The translations under genes were made by a program, and so were the position numbers. A stretch of 64,000 nt of DNA from Geosiphon pyriformis (taxonomy: Eukaryota > Glomeromycota > Glomeromycetes > Archaeosporales > Geosiphonaceae): the NCBI GenBank assembly GCA_016748015.1, contig JAAOMT010000129.1, forward strand, positions 372,001 through 436,000, given 5' to 3'. The first letter of the stretch is position 1. Each line of letters begins with the position of its first letter. Below, in pieces: positions 51,625 to 62,996 of this stretch. The notes under the pieces were generated by a model, which was not told the origin of the DNA, ran no database searches, and saw only the letters and a program-made list of their open reading frames with translations.

Positions 51625-52295
51625 CAGTTAAAACTCATAGTTTTTATTAGTTATCACATGTATTAGCCATTGATGTCATATAATTAGCCACCTTATTTTT
51701 TTAATAGTAATCATTGACTTGATCAATGACCTGACCATTGACTTGATCATTGACCTGGTCATTGACTACTTTCAATAGATATATAAGTGATGAGTTTCTT
51801 AGTTATAGAAAAATATTAATATAAGGAATCAAGACAATCAAAGAAATAAAATAACAAACTTCTATCTTAAATATTTTCTTATTACTAATTTCCCTTTCCC
51901 TACCTTTAAGTATCTGAACATCTTTTGAATAAAAGATTACTTGTTGGCACTTTTCTGAAATGTGTATTTGCAGTATTTGAAGATTATTTGAATAAACGTA
52001 ACTGAAAAGCACAAGTTGATACCTAATATTGAATTTTAAGAGTGCCAACATAAGGCATAAAATTATACCAGCAGTTATCAATTGTTGACAGTACGGACTA
52101 TCCCTTTACCTTCAGATTCCCTTGTTACCTTTTGAAAAGAATAGTGACTGAGATATTTTATGAGACTGATCTCGCACATTGAATCCATACTCATTCAATT
52201 TGTTCATTGAAGTTGAATTCTCTTTGATTATTTCCATTATCTTACAATCCTGTTCTCCTTTGCTATTCATTAGCTTGTTACTCCAATTCGTAACA
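51625..52295 (+). repeat. 5' LTR of Ty3/gypsy element 1
   Basis: About 670 bp, matching 58632-59314 nearly throughout. Ends in GTAACA. The expected TG at the start is seen in the 3' LTR (58632) but reads CA here. The upstream half holds a tandem TGAYCTGATC-type array. A minus-strand ORF within it is present in both LTRs and is not considered a gene. Confidence 0.9.
51705..51770. repeat. tandem 12-bp array in the LTR U3 region
   Basis: Five successive units built on CATTGACYTGATCA/CATTGACCTGGTC, with internal TGATCA and GGTCA-TGACC symmetry. The 3' LTR carries the same array in a more decayed form (58705-58790). Position upstream of the presumed TATA (ATATATAA at about 51779) fits an enhancer. 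Confidence 0.55.
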
Positions 52296-52301
52296 TAAAA
52301 G

Positions 52302-52319
52302 TGGTGCTCCCTGTAAGGT
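52302..52319 (+). other. primer binding site
   Basis: TGGTGCTCCCTGTAAGGT starts six bases after the LTR end. Its inverse complement ends in CACCA, as a tRNA 3' end would. The tRNA species was not identified. Confidence 0.55.
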
Positions 52320-52347
52320 TGTCAAAATTCACTTATTTTCTCATTGT

Positions 52348-53783
52348 ATGGGTGATTATTCATACTTGTCACAGCAATCAGAAGAACACTTTGCAGCACA
52401 CAATAGAAATAACCTAGAGTTTATTGAACTCAATTCTTTGCCCTCTTGCTTGATCTGTTTCCCTGTTGAAGAACAATCTAGTAGACAATTCCAAAACTTT
52501 TGGAACTGGTTCCTGAATGAGCATTCAGCTAAAACCTACACAGCTTATACCATCTATTACTTTGATCAAGCTTATTTTGAAGACAATTTTGAAGAAAGAA
52601 ATACCAGCATTAATCAGCTCTTATACTCCACAACCTTTAAACAACAGCCTCTTGATTTCGAATATCTGAATCACCAAATCCATATTTGGATTGCTGTTTA
52701 CCAATTAGCTAAAAACCCCTTTGAAACAGAAGAAGAAAGTTACCAAACTGCCCCTATTTTTGATATTTTCTCAAGTAAATCAGAGCACTCTACACAAACA
52801 GTAACTCCTGAACCAATGGCCCAAGATCTAATGCAAGCAACATCCTGGCTGCCCTCCAAAGTATACAAACTGTCTTGGGGCAAAGAAACAACACTCCACT
52901 ATTATTATTTAGAGGTAATACACAAGATCCAATTGAATGGTTAGATAACTTTGAAAGAGCTGCTACAACTAATCAATACGATGATGAGTACAAGTTTCAA
53001 ATTGTTGGTGGCTATCTTCAAGGCTCTTCTGCCACCTGGTTCTCACAGAAAACTGATGCCAATGCCCATCAAAGAATCATTAGATAGATGCCAGCAAATG
53101 CTGAAGAAAACAACACCTCTTTCACAACCTGGTTTGAAAACAAGTTCAGAACCCCAATCTTGATATCCAAGTGGTGCATGAAATTGGAAAGAAGAACTCA
53201 AGGTCCAGGAGAAGTAGTAACTGAATATGCCAAAGCAATCAAAAAGTTAATCAAATGAGTGGACTCTGGAAGAAACTAGACAGAAGAACAAAAGATTTAT
53301 TCTTTTACAAAAGAATTGAGAACTGACTTATCCTATGCTCTTTGGCCTCTCTTGGCTCTAAAAAATAATCCTACAATAAACATGGCCATTGAACTTGTTC
53401 AAAGAATTGAAGACAACCAAAGAATGCACTTGGGATCCATACTTCCAGTTTTTGTTTCTACTCCTGTTATGGCTTCTGCTTCCCAAATGGCTGCTACTTC
53501 TTTTGCTGCCCAAACTCAAGACCCAAATGAACAGTTGATAGATAGACTCACAGCAAATCTTGCTCAGCTATTAGAACCATTAGCCCAAACAGTCAGAAAT
53601 AACCAGCAATCCCAAAGACCCAAATTTGAGCCACATTTCAATCAGCCTCAGCAACCATCTTATCAAAGACAACAAAATCATGGCCCACCTGTGTGCTATC
53701 ACTGTGGATTAACTGGACATTTTTCAAGAGATTGCAACAATCTTCTCTTACCCCCTCTAGCTCCCAAAAACAATGATAACTAA
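52348..53783 (+). pseudogene. Ty3/gypsy gag, broken
   Basis: Capsid-nucleocapsid protein. The N-terminal frame 52348-52944 shifts to another frame at about 52900 and continues with stops through 53316-53783. The Retrotrans_gag core is recognisable as DPIEWLDNFERAA..GYLQGSSATWF..FENKF. A CX2CX4HX4C zinc knuckle (CYHCGLTGHFSRDC) is intact at about 53695-53736, preceded by a Gln-rich linker. The stops lie where Trp and Gln codons would be expected. Confidence 0.85.
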
Positions 53784-53983
53784 AACAACAGAACCATTAA
53801 CAACAATATCCTCAATCAAAGACCTAATCATGCCAATATCAATTTCTTTGGAGAGGATCCTCTAGTTGAAGCCACTGTTTATCAGCCTTTAAACTGGTAG
53901 ACACACCTCCAAAGGATGAGAGTACAAGCCAACCAGAAAAAAACCTCTTTTATGCCTTTAACTTAACTGATAATGACCATGAC

Positions 53984-56900
53984 ATGGATGAACTAGCAAT
54001 TAACACCACAGAATCAACAAGAAAAAAGAAGAAAGCCAAGATTGATTTCGTTTTGGATCCAAACAAACCATTTACATCAACTGCTGATAATAATGAGCCA
54101 CCAAAGGCTAAAGTTTTTAAAAATCCTCCAAAGTTAAAACCCCCAAAAATAGTACAAAAATCTGGACTTTATTCTGTTGTTAAAAATCTTATAGAAACCC
54201 CAGCACATATTACTTTTGGCCAGCTAATGACTCATCCACAGTTTAGAAAAGATCTCCACAAATCTCTGATCCCTAAGAAGAAAATACCAAAAACCAAAAA
54301 ATGCTCTCGTCAAGCTGGACTTGCTGACAATAGCAACGTTATCTCTTTAATTTGCAAAGTCCAAGTGGCTGGTTATTTCATTGACTTGATCCTAGACAAT
54401 GAATCATCTGTGAGTGTTATTGCCAAACATTTTTTAGAAGCAATTGGCAGAAAAATTGACAAATCTTCTACCAGACTTATGACTAATGTACATGGCAATA
54501 AAAAGAAAGATCTTGGTATTGCTAAAGCTATTTTTGTCCACATCAATGGCATCAGCATTGAAACTGATATAGAGGTTTCTGAAGCAAAAGAATACACCAT
54601 TATTGTTGGCAATGAGTGGCTCAAGAAAGCAAAAGCCTTACTCGACTATGAACTGTGTGAATTAACCATCAAATATAATAAGAAGTCCATAGTAGTTAAA
54701 TGCCACCATTGGACAACTCCCCCAGCAAACAAACAGGATCAAGAAGAAGAACAATCAGATGAATTAGATGATGAAGAGAGTGATGAAGAAGAAAAACAAG
54801 AGGAATAAGAAAAAACTGCTGAACTTGCATACACTACCTTCACCAGCAATGGCAAGCCACTGAACAATGTCAAAGCTGACAAAAAAGAAATCATTGTGAA
54901 TGGCAAGCTGATCTGCTGGCCCTATTATGATATTCTTAAAAGAACCTTTGACCAAAAACTTGGCAAGAAAGCCAAGTACTGTTATTAGTGGCATGGTCCT
55001 TGTGTCTGGTGCTGGTGCAACCAACCCTTGTATTCTCCAAGTGATGAATGCAAATCATGCCTTATCTATTACAAAGATTGGGAACCAATCAGTTTGATAC
55101 CTAGAAAAGAATTGAAAGAAGTCCAAAAGTTTTTTGAAAATGAACCACCTGAGATCCAATCACTAGTTGTAGAACAAAGAAAACTCTTTCCAGAAGAAAA
55201 AAAAATAGACATTGAAAATTTGCTGGCTAGAAACAGCCCAGTTATCTCAAAAGAAGATGATACCCCTGGACGAATTCATGTGATACAACACACCATTACC
55301 ACCAGAAAAACTCACCCCATCTATCTAAAGCCATATCAATTCAATTGCTATAATGATGAGTTCATCAAGAAAGAAATAAAACAAATGAAAGATCTTGGAT
55401 TCATACAAGAGACCAAGAGTGAATAAGCTTTTCCAGTTGTAGTAATATCCAAGAAAGATGGAACTCTGTGCTTCTGTGTCGATTATTGCCAATTAAATGC
55501 CATTACTGAAAGAAACATGTACCCACTTCTCAAAATTGATGCAATGCTAGATCAATTCAAAAGTGCTGCTTTTTTCTTAACCATTGATCTAACTGCTGGA
55601 TTTTTGCAAGTAGAAATGGATTCAGAAAGTCAGAAGAAAACTGCCTTCATAACCAAGTATGGCACCTATGAATTCACAATCATGCCTTTTGGTCTCATCA
55701 ATGCTCCTCCCATCTTTCAATGCTTAATAAACAAAGTATTTGAATCAATGAAAGAAAATTTTGTTTTGGTTTATTTGGATGACATAATGGTGTACTCAAA
55801 AACCTGGAATGAACATCTTAAACATTTGCAAAAGGTTTTTGACCTTCTTAAAAATGCTGGCCTTAAAATAAATCCAATCAAATTTTTCTTTGGACAGCAA
55901 TCAACCCAATTTCTTGGCCATTTTATTACAAAGGATAGAATTTTTCCTGACCCAGCCAAGGTTGAAAAAGTCCAGAACATTAGACAACCAATGAATGTTT
56001 ATGAACTGTGCTCTTTCCTTGGTTTGGCTTCTTATTATCAGAAATTTGTCAAGAATTTTTCCAAAATCACCTCTTCACTTAATCAGCTACTTAGGAAAAA
56101 TGTTAATTATTATTGGAGCACACATCAGTAGAAAGCATTTGAAACCCTCAAAGAAAAATTGGTTACAGAACTTATTCTCAAGCAACCTGATCTGGATCAA
56201 CCTTTCATCCTTCACACTGATGCATCTGGCTATGGACTTGGTGCTGTTCTCTCACAAAAAGATGAAGATAGCAGAGAATATACAATAACCTATGTTAGTA
56301 GAACCCTTACACCAGCAGAAAAAAACTATTCAGTTACTGAGCAGGAATGCTTAGCAGTAGTTTGGACTACCAGCTATTGGGATAAGTATCTCCTTGGTGT
56401 AAAGTTTTTGGTGGTAACAGATTACCAAGCTTTGGTTTGGCTGTACAACAAGAAAAGACTAGAACATAAATGGATAGCCCACTGGATACTCCACTTAGAT
56501 GAATTCGACTATGATATTCAATACCATAAAAGAGTTAATCATCAAAATGCCAACACTCTCTCCAGACTTACCACCAAATAACAGTACAACTTCCCAAACC
56601 AAACCAACCTAATTATTAGTAATTTTTTTACAACCAAACACGATAATGGACTTAGACAACTATTCTGTCTTAATAGAATTTTTGGGTAAAGGATAATACC
56701 CACTGAAATACACTTGACAGCAAAGAGAACATTTGCACAAACAATCAAATTTTTATTTGATCCGCCAGAACCAATTATATAAAAGAAATAGAAAAGATCC
56801 TGACCACTCCCAGAGAGTCATAAGATTTGAAAAAAGAGAAATTGTGATCTACAATATGTACACTGATCCATTAGCTGGACACTTTGGAAAAACAAAAACA

Positions 56901-57776
56901 ATTCAGAAAACTCTAGCTTGCTATTATTAGTCTATCTTGGAAAAAAACATTGCTGAGTACATCAAAACCTGTGATACTTGCCAAAAAAGAAGAAAACCCA
57001 ATCACAAAGAAGACATCCATCCAATCTCTGTTGGTCAACCCTTTGACAGAATTGGTATAGATGTTGTTGAACCATTAACAGTAACTCCTGATGGCAACAG
57101 ATACATTATCACAGCTACTGACTATCTTACAAAGTGAGTAGAAGCAAGAGCCATTCCAGATTAAATAGCAGTTTCCATTGCTAATTTCATTTATGAAGAT
57201 ATTATTTGTTGTTATGGCTGCCCCAAAGAACTTTTATCTGATAGAAGAAGAGCTTTTCTCAGTACACTGGTTGAAGAACTTTGTAGAAAAATAGAAATAC
57301 ATCACAAACTTTCCTCCCCTTATTACCCCCAAACAAATGGCCTAGTAGAACATTTCAATAGAACACTGTGTGAAACCTTAGCCAAAACAAGTAAAGAAAC
57401 AAACTTATGGGACAAAGTACTGCCTTTAGCTTTGTTTGCTTATAGAACTGTAAAGCATGACATAACAAGTTATGAACCCTTTTACCTGCTCTATGGACAA
57501 ATGGCAATACTACCAATAGAAACTGATATTGAGACAATACTCTTTAAAGAAATCACAATAGAGAATTACAAAGACATTTTGCAAAGAAGACTTGGTACCA
57601 TTCTTGACTTATTGGTAGAGGCACAGATAATTGTCTTTGAAAAGATAAAACAGTTTCAAGAGAAGCTTAAGAAAAAGAAAACCTATAAAACACTTTCCTT
57701 AAGCATTAGTGATTTGGTTTTGGAATATTATTTAGACAAAAACAATGTCTATGGTGATAAATTCTCTAGCCAATGA
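53984..57776 (+). pseudogene. Ty3/gypsy pol (protease-RT-RNase H-integrase), broken
   Basis: PR, RT and RH share one frame (53984-54808, 55028-55426, 55517-56131, 56159-56581). Integrase lies in another frame (56733-56930, 56937-57137, 57432-57776). The protease box reads LILDNESS where LxxDTG/SGAS is canonical, so it is dead. RT has YLDDIMVYS at about 55766, intact, with FLTIDLTAGFLQ before it and FLGHFIT after it. RNase H shows HTDASGYGLGAVLSQ and TYVSRTLTPAEKNYSVTEQE. Integrase shows the CDTCQKRR zinc finger half, GIDVV, LSDRRRAF (usually DRG) and PQTNGLVEHFNRTLCE. A cysteine cluster (GPCVWCWC..ECKSC) sits between protease and RT at 54990-55060. The order RT-RH-IN places it in Ty3/Metaviridae. 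Confidence 0.9.
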
Positions 57777-58000
57777 AAAAAACTTTTTATAGTCAACAAA
57801 GTTCTGAACAATGGTTCTTATATTCTTCAAAATCAATCCAAAACAATTTTTAATGATTATCCTGTTCATGGCACACGACTCAAGAAATATTACAAATGAT
57901 CTGATTGGTTACTTGTTGTGGTAATACCAACCCAAATGATCAGCAAAAATCAGATATAAATAAATGCACCACTCCCAAAACAGAGGTATCTTCAATCAAC

Positions 58001-58657
58001 ATGAACAATTATTTTCTGGATCAAAACATTTAAAATGCTTTCTATATTCTTTATGAGTATTGGATTAAAAACTATCTAAATGCTACTCTGACCATTGAAA
58101 AACAAACTACAATAACTGACAACAGTGGAACACATACTGTTATTAGACCAAATAAAACAACTACCAGAAGAGAAAAAATTGGTAGCAAAATAGATAAGTA
58201 TTTGCTGGAAAGTATAACAGCAGCAATACTTGTACCTTCCATTACAATTGGAAAAACAATTAAAGAAATCTTGCCCATAGACAAAAACTTGTCATATGGA
58301 AGACAACTAGAACTCTATGGTCGCCTTGGTGAAATTATAGAAGACATGAAGCTCATGAAGAAAACAACTTCTAAGATACAAGTGAAAATTTTGAATATTG
58401 TATGATTAGATGTCTCAAGAGTTTTGACCATTGCAAGAAAAGCCAAAACTTTTATACAAAAATTTGGTCTCTTGAACACAAAGCTCATTTTGCCTCAAGT
58501 TTTATATATCTTATCCACAAAAAACTTCAACAAACTAGTTAGTTTTGAGTTAGATAAAACCCTTCAAATAGAGTATCCCCTAAATAGTTTGATTTCACCA
58601 GAGCTCAATCTCTTTGGAGAGGATAATGTTATGGTTAAAACTCATAGTTTTTATTAG
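58001..58657 (+). pseudogene. extra ORF downstream of integrase (ORF3), unknown function
   Basis: A single frame runs from ATG 58001 into the start of the 3' LTR, with only two stops (about 58031 and 58403), about 218 codons in all. It is a charged, helix-prone protein with a basic TTTRREKIGSKIDKYLLES segment, an IEDMKLMKKTTSKIQVKI helix and a C-terminal acidic end. It has no transmembrane segment or signal peptide, so it is not an obvious envelope. No known family was recognised. The other Ty3 element in this window also has an ORF in this position (62667-62996). Confidence 0.5.
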
Positions 58658-59314
58658 TTATCACATGTATTAGTCACTGATGTCATATAATTAGCCACCC
58701 TATTTTTTTAATAGTGATCATTAACCTGATCAATGACCTGACCATTGACCTAATTATTGATCTAATTATTAACCTGGTCATTGACCACTTTCAATAGATA
58801 TATAAGTGATAAGTCTTTTAGTTGTAGAAAAATATCAATGTAAGGAATCAAGACAATCAAAGAAATAAAATAACAAACTTTCATCTCAAACATTCTCTTA
58901 TTGCTAATTTCCTTTTCCCTACCTTCAAGTATCTGAACATTTTTTGGATAAAAAATTACTTGTTGGCACTTTCCTGAAACGTGTATTTGCAGTATTTGAA
59001 GATTATTTGAATAAACATGACTGAAAAACACAAGTTGATACCTAATATTGAATTCTAAGAGCACCAATGTAAGGCATAGAATTATACCAGCAGTTATCAA
59101 TTGTTAACAGTATGGATTATCCTTCTACCTTCAGATTCTTTTGTTACCTTTTGAAAAGAATAGTGACTGAGATATTTTATGAGACTGATCTCGCATATTG
59201 AATCCATACTCATTCAATTTGCTCATTGAAGTTGAATTCCCTTTGATTATTTCCATCACTCTACAATCCTGTTTTCCCTTGCTATCTGTTAGCTTATTAC
59301 TCTAACCTGTAACA
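58632..59314 (+). repeat. 3' LTR of Ty3/gypsy element 1
   Basis: Begins TGGTTAAAACTCATAG, ends CCTGTAACA. Nearly the same as 51625-52295, with numerous transition differences that indicate an old insertion. It is preceded by a short purine-rich stretch GGAGAGGATAATG (polypurine-tract candidate). No convincing target-site duplication was found. Confidence 0.9.
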
Positions 59315-59580
59315 ATATATACATTGTTACAGGTAATTCTTTGGAGTGTTGAGTGAATAACAAACTTGTAACTTGGTGCTCAAGGTGATTGGGGATGATG
59401 ATAATTTGAAGGTTTTCCAATTAAGTTCTTTGTATAATAGACAGAGATTTAATGGTAACAGTTTATCAGTAGTTTCCTGGCACTGTAGTTTTGCCAATTG
59501 CTTGCTCAGCTTGATGGTTGATGATTTTTCTGGTACGATATCCTCCATAAGTGTATACCAGTGTGGTTTCCTGATGTCAG

Positions 59581-59715
59581 TTCCTCCATAAGTCCTCCAA
59601 GAGTAAGTGTTGTTTAAGCAAGTTTATTCCTCCATAAATCCTCCAAGAGTAAGTATTTTTAGTAAGCTTTATTTCTCTATAAGTCCTCCAAGAGTAAATC
59701 TTTTAATCAAGTTTA
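59581..59715. repeat. three tandem ~45-bp units inside the solo LTR
   Basis: Each unit contains YTCCTCYATAAGTCCTCCAAGAGTAAGT or a close variant followed by a T-rich spacer. The related LTR at 61778 has no such triplication. Confidence 0.7.
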
Positions 59716-60094
59716 GTAGACAACAAAGAAAATAAAGAAAGATAAAAGAGAAAATAAGAAATAAGCCAAGGCAATTTGCAAGTTAGTATTCTGTCAATAG
59801 TCGTAATCAAGAGCTATTGTTTCAGTATAGTTAAGTATCAGTTACCATCAACATGAAGTGTTGATAGTAGAGAATGAATTTGATATAGTGAATAATTATT
59901 TATTTGAGGATTGTGGTAACTAAGCTAAAAATTCTTGGTGTTGATTCTCTTTTTTTTTTTTAATTTTAATAATTATGATTTTGCAAGTCTAATTAATTCT
60001 ATGAGTCTAATTGACTCTGCGAATCAATTGATTCTAAGTCCCATTGACTAATTTTTTAACTTCTGATACTACTGCTATATATATGTATTTGAGA

Positions 60095-60262
60095 TTCCTC
60101 AATTCCTCAATTCTTCATGTCAGAAATCCTGAAATTCCTGGAATTCTGCAATTCCTTTAAGAGGAATTCTGGAATTCTGGAATCCTGGAATTCCTCGTGT
60201 GAGAATCCTGCAATTCCTGGAATTCTGCAATTCCTCTGAAAGAAATCCTGGAATTCCACATT
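60095..60262. repeat. dense array of GGAATTCC-like palindromes in the LTR
   Basis: Alternating CTGGAATTC, CTGCAATTCC and AATCCTGGAATTCC words, more than a dozen in 170 bp. A related array is at 62425-62583 in the other LTR copy. Confidence 0.75.
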
Positions 60263-60327
60263 TACTACATCTATCTATGATTGGCTAATTTATATGCTAA
60301 TATACTTCTTATATTTTATGAGTAACA

Positions 60328-61777
60328 ACATTAAAGTCTACTATTATTTAGATAAAACAGCAAATATTAAAAAACTTAAAAAACAAATTTACTAAAACTT
60401 GCTATTATATTCAATTTTAATTATCAAAAGAGCAATTACAGAAACTTTTCTTCTTATTGACAAAGAAATTAAAATATATACACAAAATTGTTATTTACAG
60501 CTTAAAAAAATTACAGCATAAAAGTTTTTTTTAAGAAATTTATGTCAAATAAAGAAAGCAATATCTAATAATATTTTGTATAAGAAAAATTTCAACTTAT
60601 AACAAACAAAAAGTTAAGATTTTTTTTACCAATAATATTATCTTATTATTAGATTTCAAAAAGCAAAATTATACTAAATTAACTAAATAGCTCACAGCCA
60701 AAAACTCCAAAAACTCCTGAAAATTTTTATTTTTAAGATTTTAATCAAAATTTCTGAACCAAATTATTAAAAAAATATAAAATACTATTTGAAAATTTTA
60801 TTTCAGCAACAAATTCTGCTTTCCAAAATATTTTTTCTTGAAAACAACAAATGTTAAAATCACTAACCAAATTAATAACTATTTTATTAAAAAGAACATC
60901 AATATTTCAAATTATTATAACAATCAATAAAAAAAAACAACCAGTTATATGCTTAATAAAACAACTAAACATATTTTTTTAAATATATTTTTTTTTAATA
61001 AATAAATAACTCCTTATCATTTTAGTTATAACTTACAGAGATATTATTAAATTGGAAAAATTATTTGGTAAAAAAATACATATATATGAATTATAAAAAC
61101 AAAAAAAACAATTACAACCAATAATTAAAACAAAGCCAGAATAATTTAGGCCTTATATTTTTTTTAACTAAAATCACAAACTTATAGTAATAAAGTTTCA
61201 AGAAAAAACTGATTAACTTTATTATTTTTAAACTTGTTTTTTTACAATATTTTTGTAATTTAAATACACTTATCAGACTTCAAAATCAATTTAACATGAT
61301 AAAACAAAAAAATTACAAAACTATAATCATTTATTTTAAAAAAATCAATTAAACTCTCTGCCAAATTCAGATAATTAAAAGAGACTATTACACTCCAGAT
61401 TAAATTTTTAACCAATTTATTAAAAAACTAAAAAACAACATTTTTTAATTTATTAGATCTTAATATTTTGGTACTTTATAAAAAACAGTAATACTTGTCT
61501 ATAACTTTAAATTAATAAACCAAAAGCCAATTATATACAAGCTATTAATTTGGCCATAAATAGAGTCTTCAATATTAACATAAAACTTACCTAATTAAGT
61601 AAAAAGTTAACTCAGAAAATTAAAAAAATTTTTGCCAGAAATTTAAAAATATATTAGTCTTTATAACACCAAAAAAATATTAATACTACAAAATATCAAC
61701 AATAATACTGCCAATAATAATACTAATCTTGAAAACAAAACTCTTACAATTGTTATTATTATTAAAAACTTAAACAT
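60328..61777. other. AT-rich spacer between LTRs
   Basis: No ORF or recognised element. Base composition is A-rich with scattered C, less extreme than the other islands. Probably an older transposon remnant. Confidence 0.5.
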
Positions 61778-62654
61778 TATTACAGATGATTATTTGAGGT
61801 CTTAAAGCAAATAACAAATCCGTAACTTGGTGCTTGATTGGTATTCTGGTGTTGATATCTGAAGGTTTAGTTAATCTGAAGATTTGTTTGTTCTGAAGGT
61901 TTTGGTATAGAGTTCTTTGTATAATGGACAAAGATTTAATAGTTGTTTCAGTAGCCTCCCAGAATCGCAATTCTGTCAAATTTTTTTCTCAGCATGATGG
62001 CCGGTAATCCTCCTAATAAGCTATTCTTAAATCTATGAGTGTTTTATCCTTGTTTCACAGGTTTTTTACCAGTCCCTATGATGTTTGTATCTCAGTGCTT
62101 AATTTTTAATCAACTTAGTAAAATCAAAAAATAACAAAAAGAAATAAAAGAAAAATAAAAGAAAATAAAAAAAATGAGTCAAAGCAATTACAAGTTAGTA
62201 TCCTATTAATAGTCATGATCAAGAGCTATTGTTCCAATATGATTAAGTATCAATTACTATCAACATGAAATATTAATAGTGAAGAGTGGATTGAGGTAGT
62301 GAATAATTATTTATTGATATTTGTGAATGAAAAGTTGTTTAGATCAGATCTAAACTAGAAGGTTTTTAACTAAAAGATTTTGCTTTTTCTACTTTTAATG
62401 CTACTGTTATATATACATAATTGAGATTCCTCAATTCCTCAATTCTTCATACCAGGAATTCCAGAATTCCTGGAATTCTGCAATTTTTTTTGAGAGGAAT
62501 TCTGGAATCCTGTGATTCTTTTGTATGAAAATCCTGAAATTCCTGAAATTCTGCAATTTCTCTTGAAAGGAATCCTAGAATTCCACTTTTATTATGACTA
62601 CTTCTAATTGGCTAATTTATATGCTAATATATTTCCTATATTTTATGAGTAATA
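61778..62654 (-). repeat. 3' LTR of a minus-strand Ty3/gypsy element 2
   Basis: Related to the solo LTR (start TATTACAG for TGTTACAG, end GAGTAATA for GAGTAACA; both terminal differences are G-to-A/C-to-T). It adjoins a polypurine tract and a minus-strand integrase, so it is the 3' LTR of an element that continues beyond 64000. Confidence 0.8.
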
Positions 62655-62672
62655 TTATCTCCTCCTTTAATA
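62655..62672 (-). other. polypurine tract of element 2
   Basis: On the minus strand AAAGGAGGAGATAA directly precedes the LTR. This is the usual plus-strand primer position. Confidence 0.6.
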
Positions 62673-62996
62673 TTGAGTTCCATCGAGATCTCCTAATTTT
62701 AATTCTCTGTCTTTGAGTATTTCTTGAATTTCTTTTTCAAAAATTACTTGAGTTATCTTGTTTTGTAATTTTTCAAATTGTGTGTTGATTATTTTTCTCA
62801 TTTGGTTAACTGTAATGGAGTCTATTTCTGGATTAAGTAAGATTTCCAGTCTGTCTTGAAATCCTGTATAGAGCCGATATATGGCTCTTGTCTGTGTAGT
62901 TACATTATTCTTTCTTACAAATTGTTCTAATTGTTGTAGTATTGTTGTGTCAAATAATTGTTTTGTTTTATCTGTATATAAGTTTTGAATGTTCAA
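62667..62996 (-). pseudogene. extra ORF downstream of integrase in element 2
   Basis: 109 codons ending at the LTR border. The frame continues upstream through a TGA into a region with ETWKWWIHEFPKNF (about 63060-63020). It is rich in Gln, Glu and Lys and predicted helical (VRKNNVTTQTRAIYRLYTGF, then INTQFEKLQNKITQVIFEKE). No known domain recognised. It sits where ORF3 lies in element 1, but no clear sequence similarity between the two was seen. Confidence 0.45.

Larger units (their letters stand above)
59325..60327. repeat. solo LTR of a second retrotransposon family
   Basis: Starts TGTTACAGG and ends GAGTAACA (terminal TGTTAC/GTAACA inverted repeat), 1003 bp, flanked on both sides by ACAT(T) (59321-59324 and 60328-60331). 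Related along its length to 61778-62654. With no internal region and a matching short duplication, it is a solo LTR formed by recombination. It sits 10 bp from the end of element 1. Confidence 0.85.

Noticed and set aside
51803-52081. Minus-strand ORF present in both LTRs (also 58762-59100)
   Set aside because: Shared presence only reflects that LTRs are duplicates. No start context or protein family recognised.
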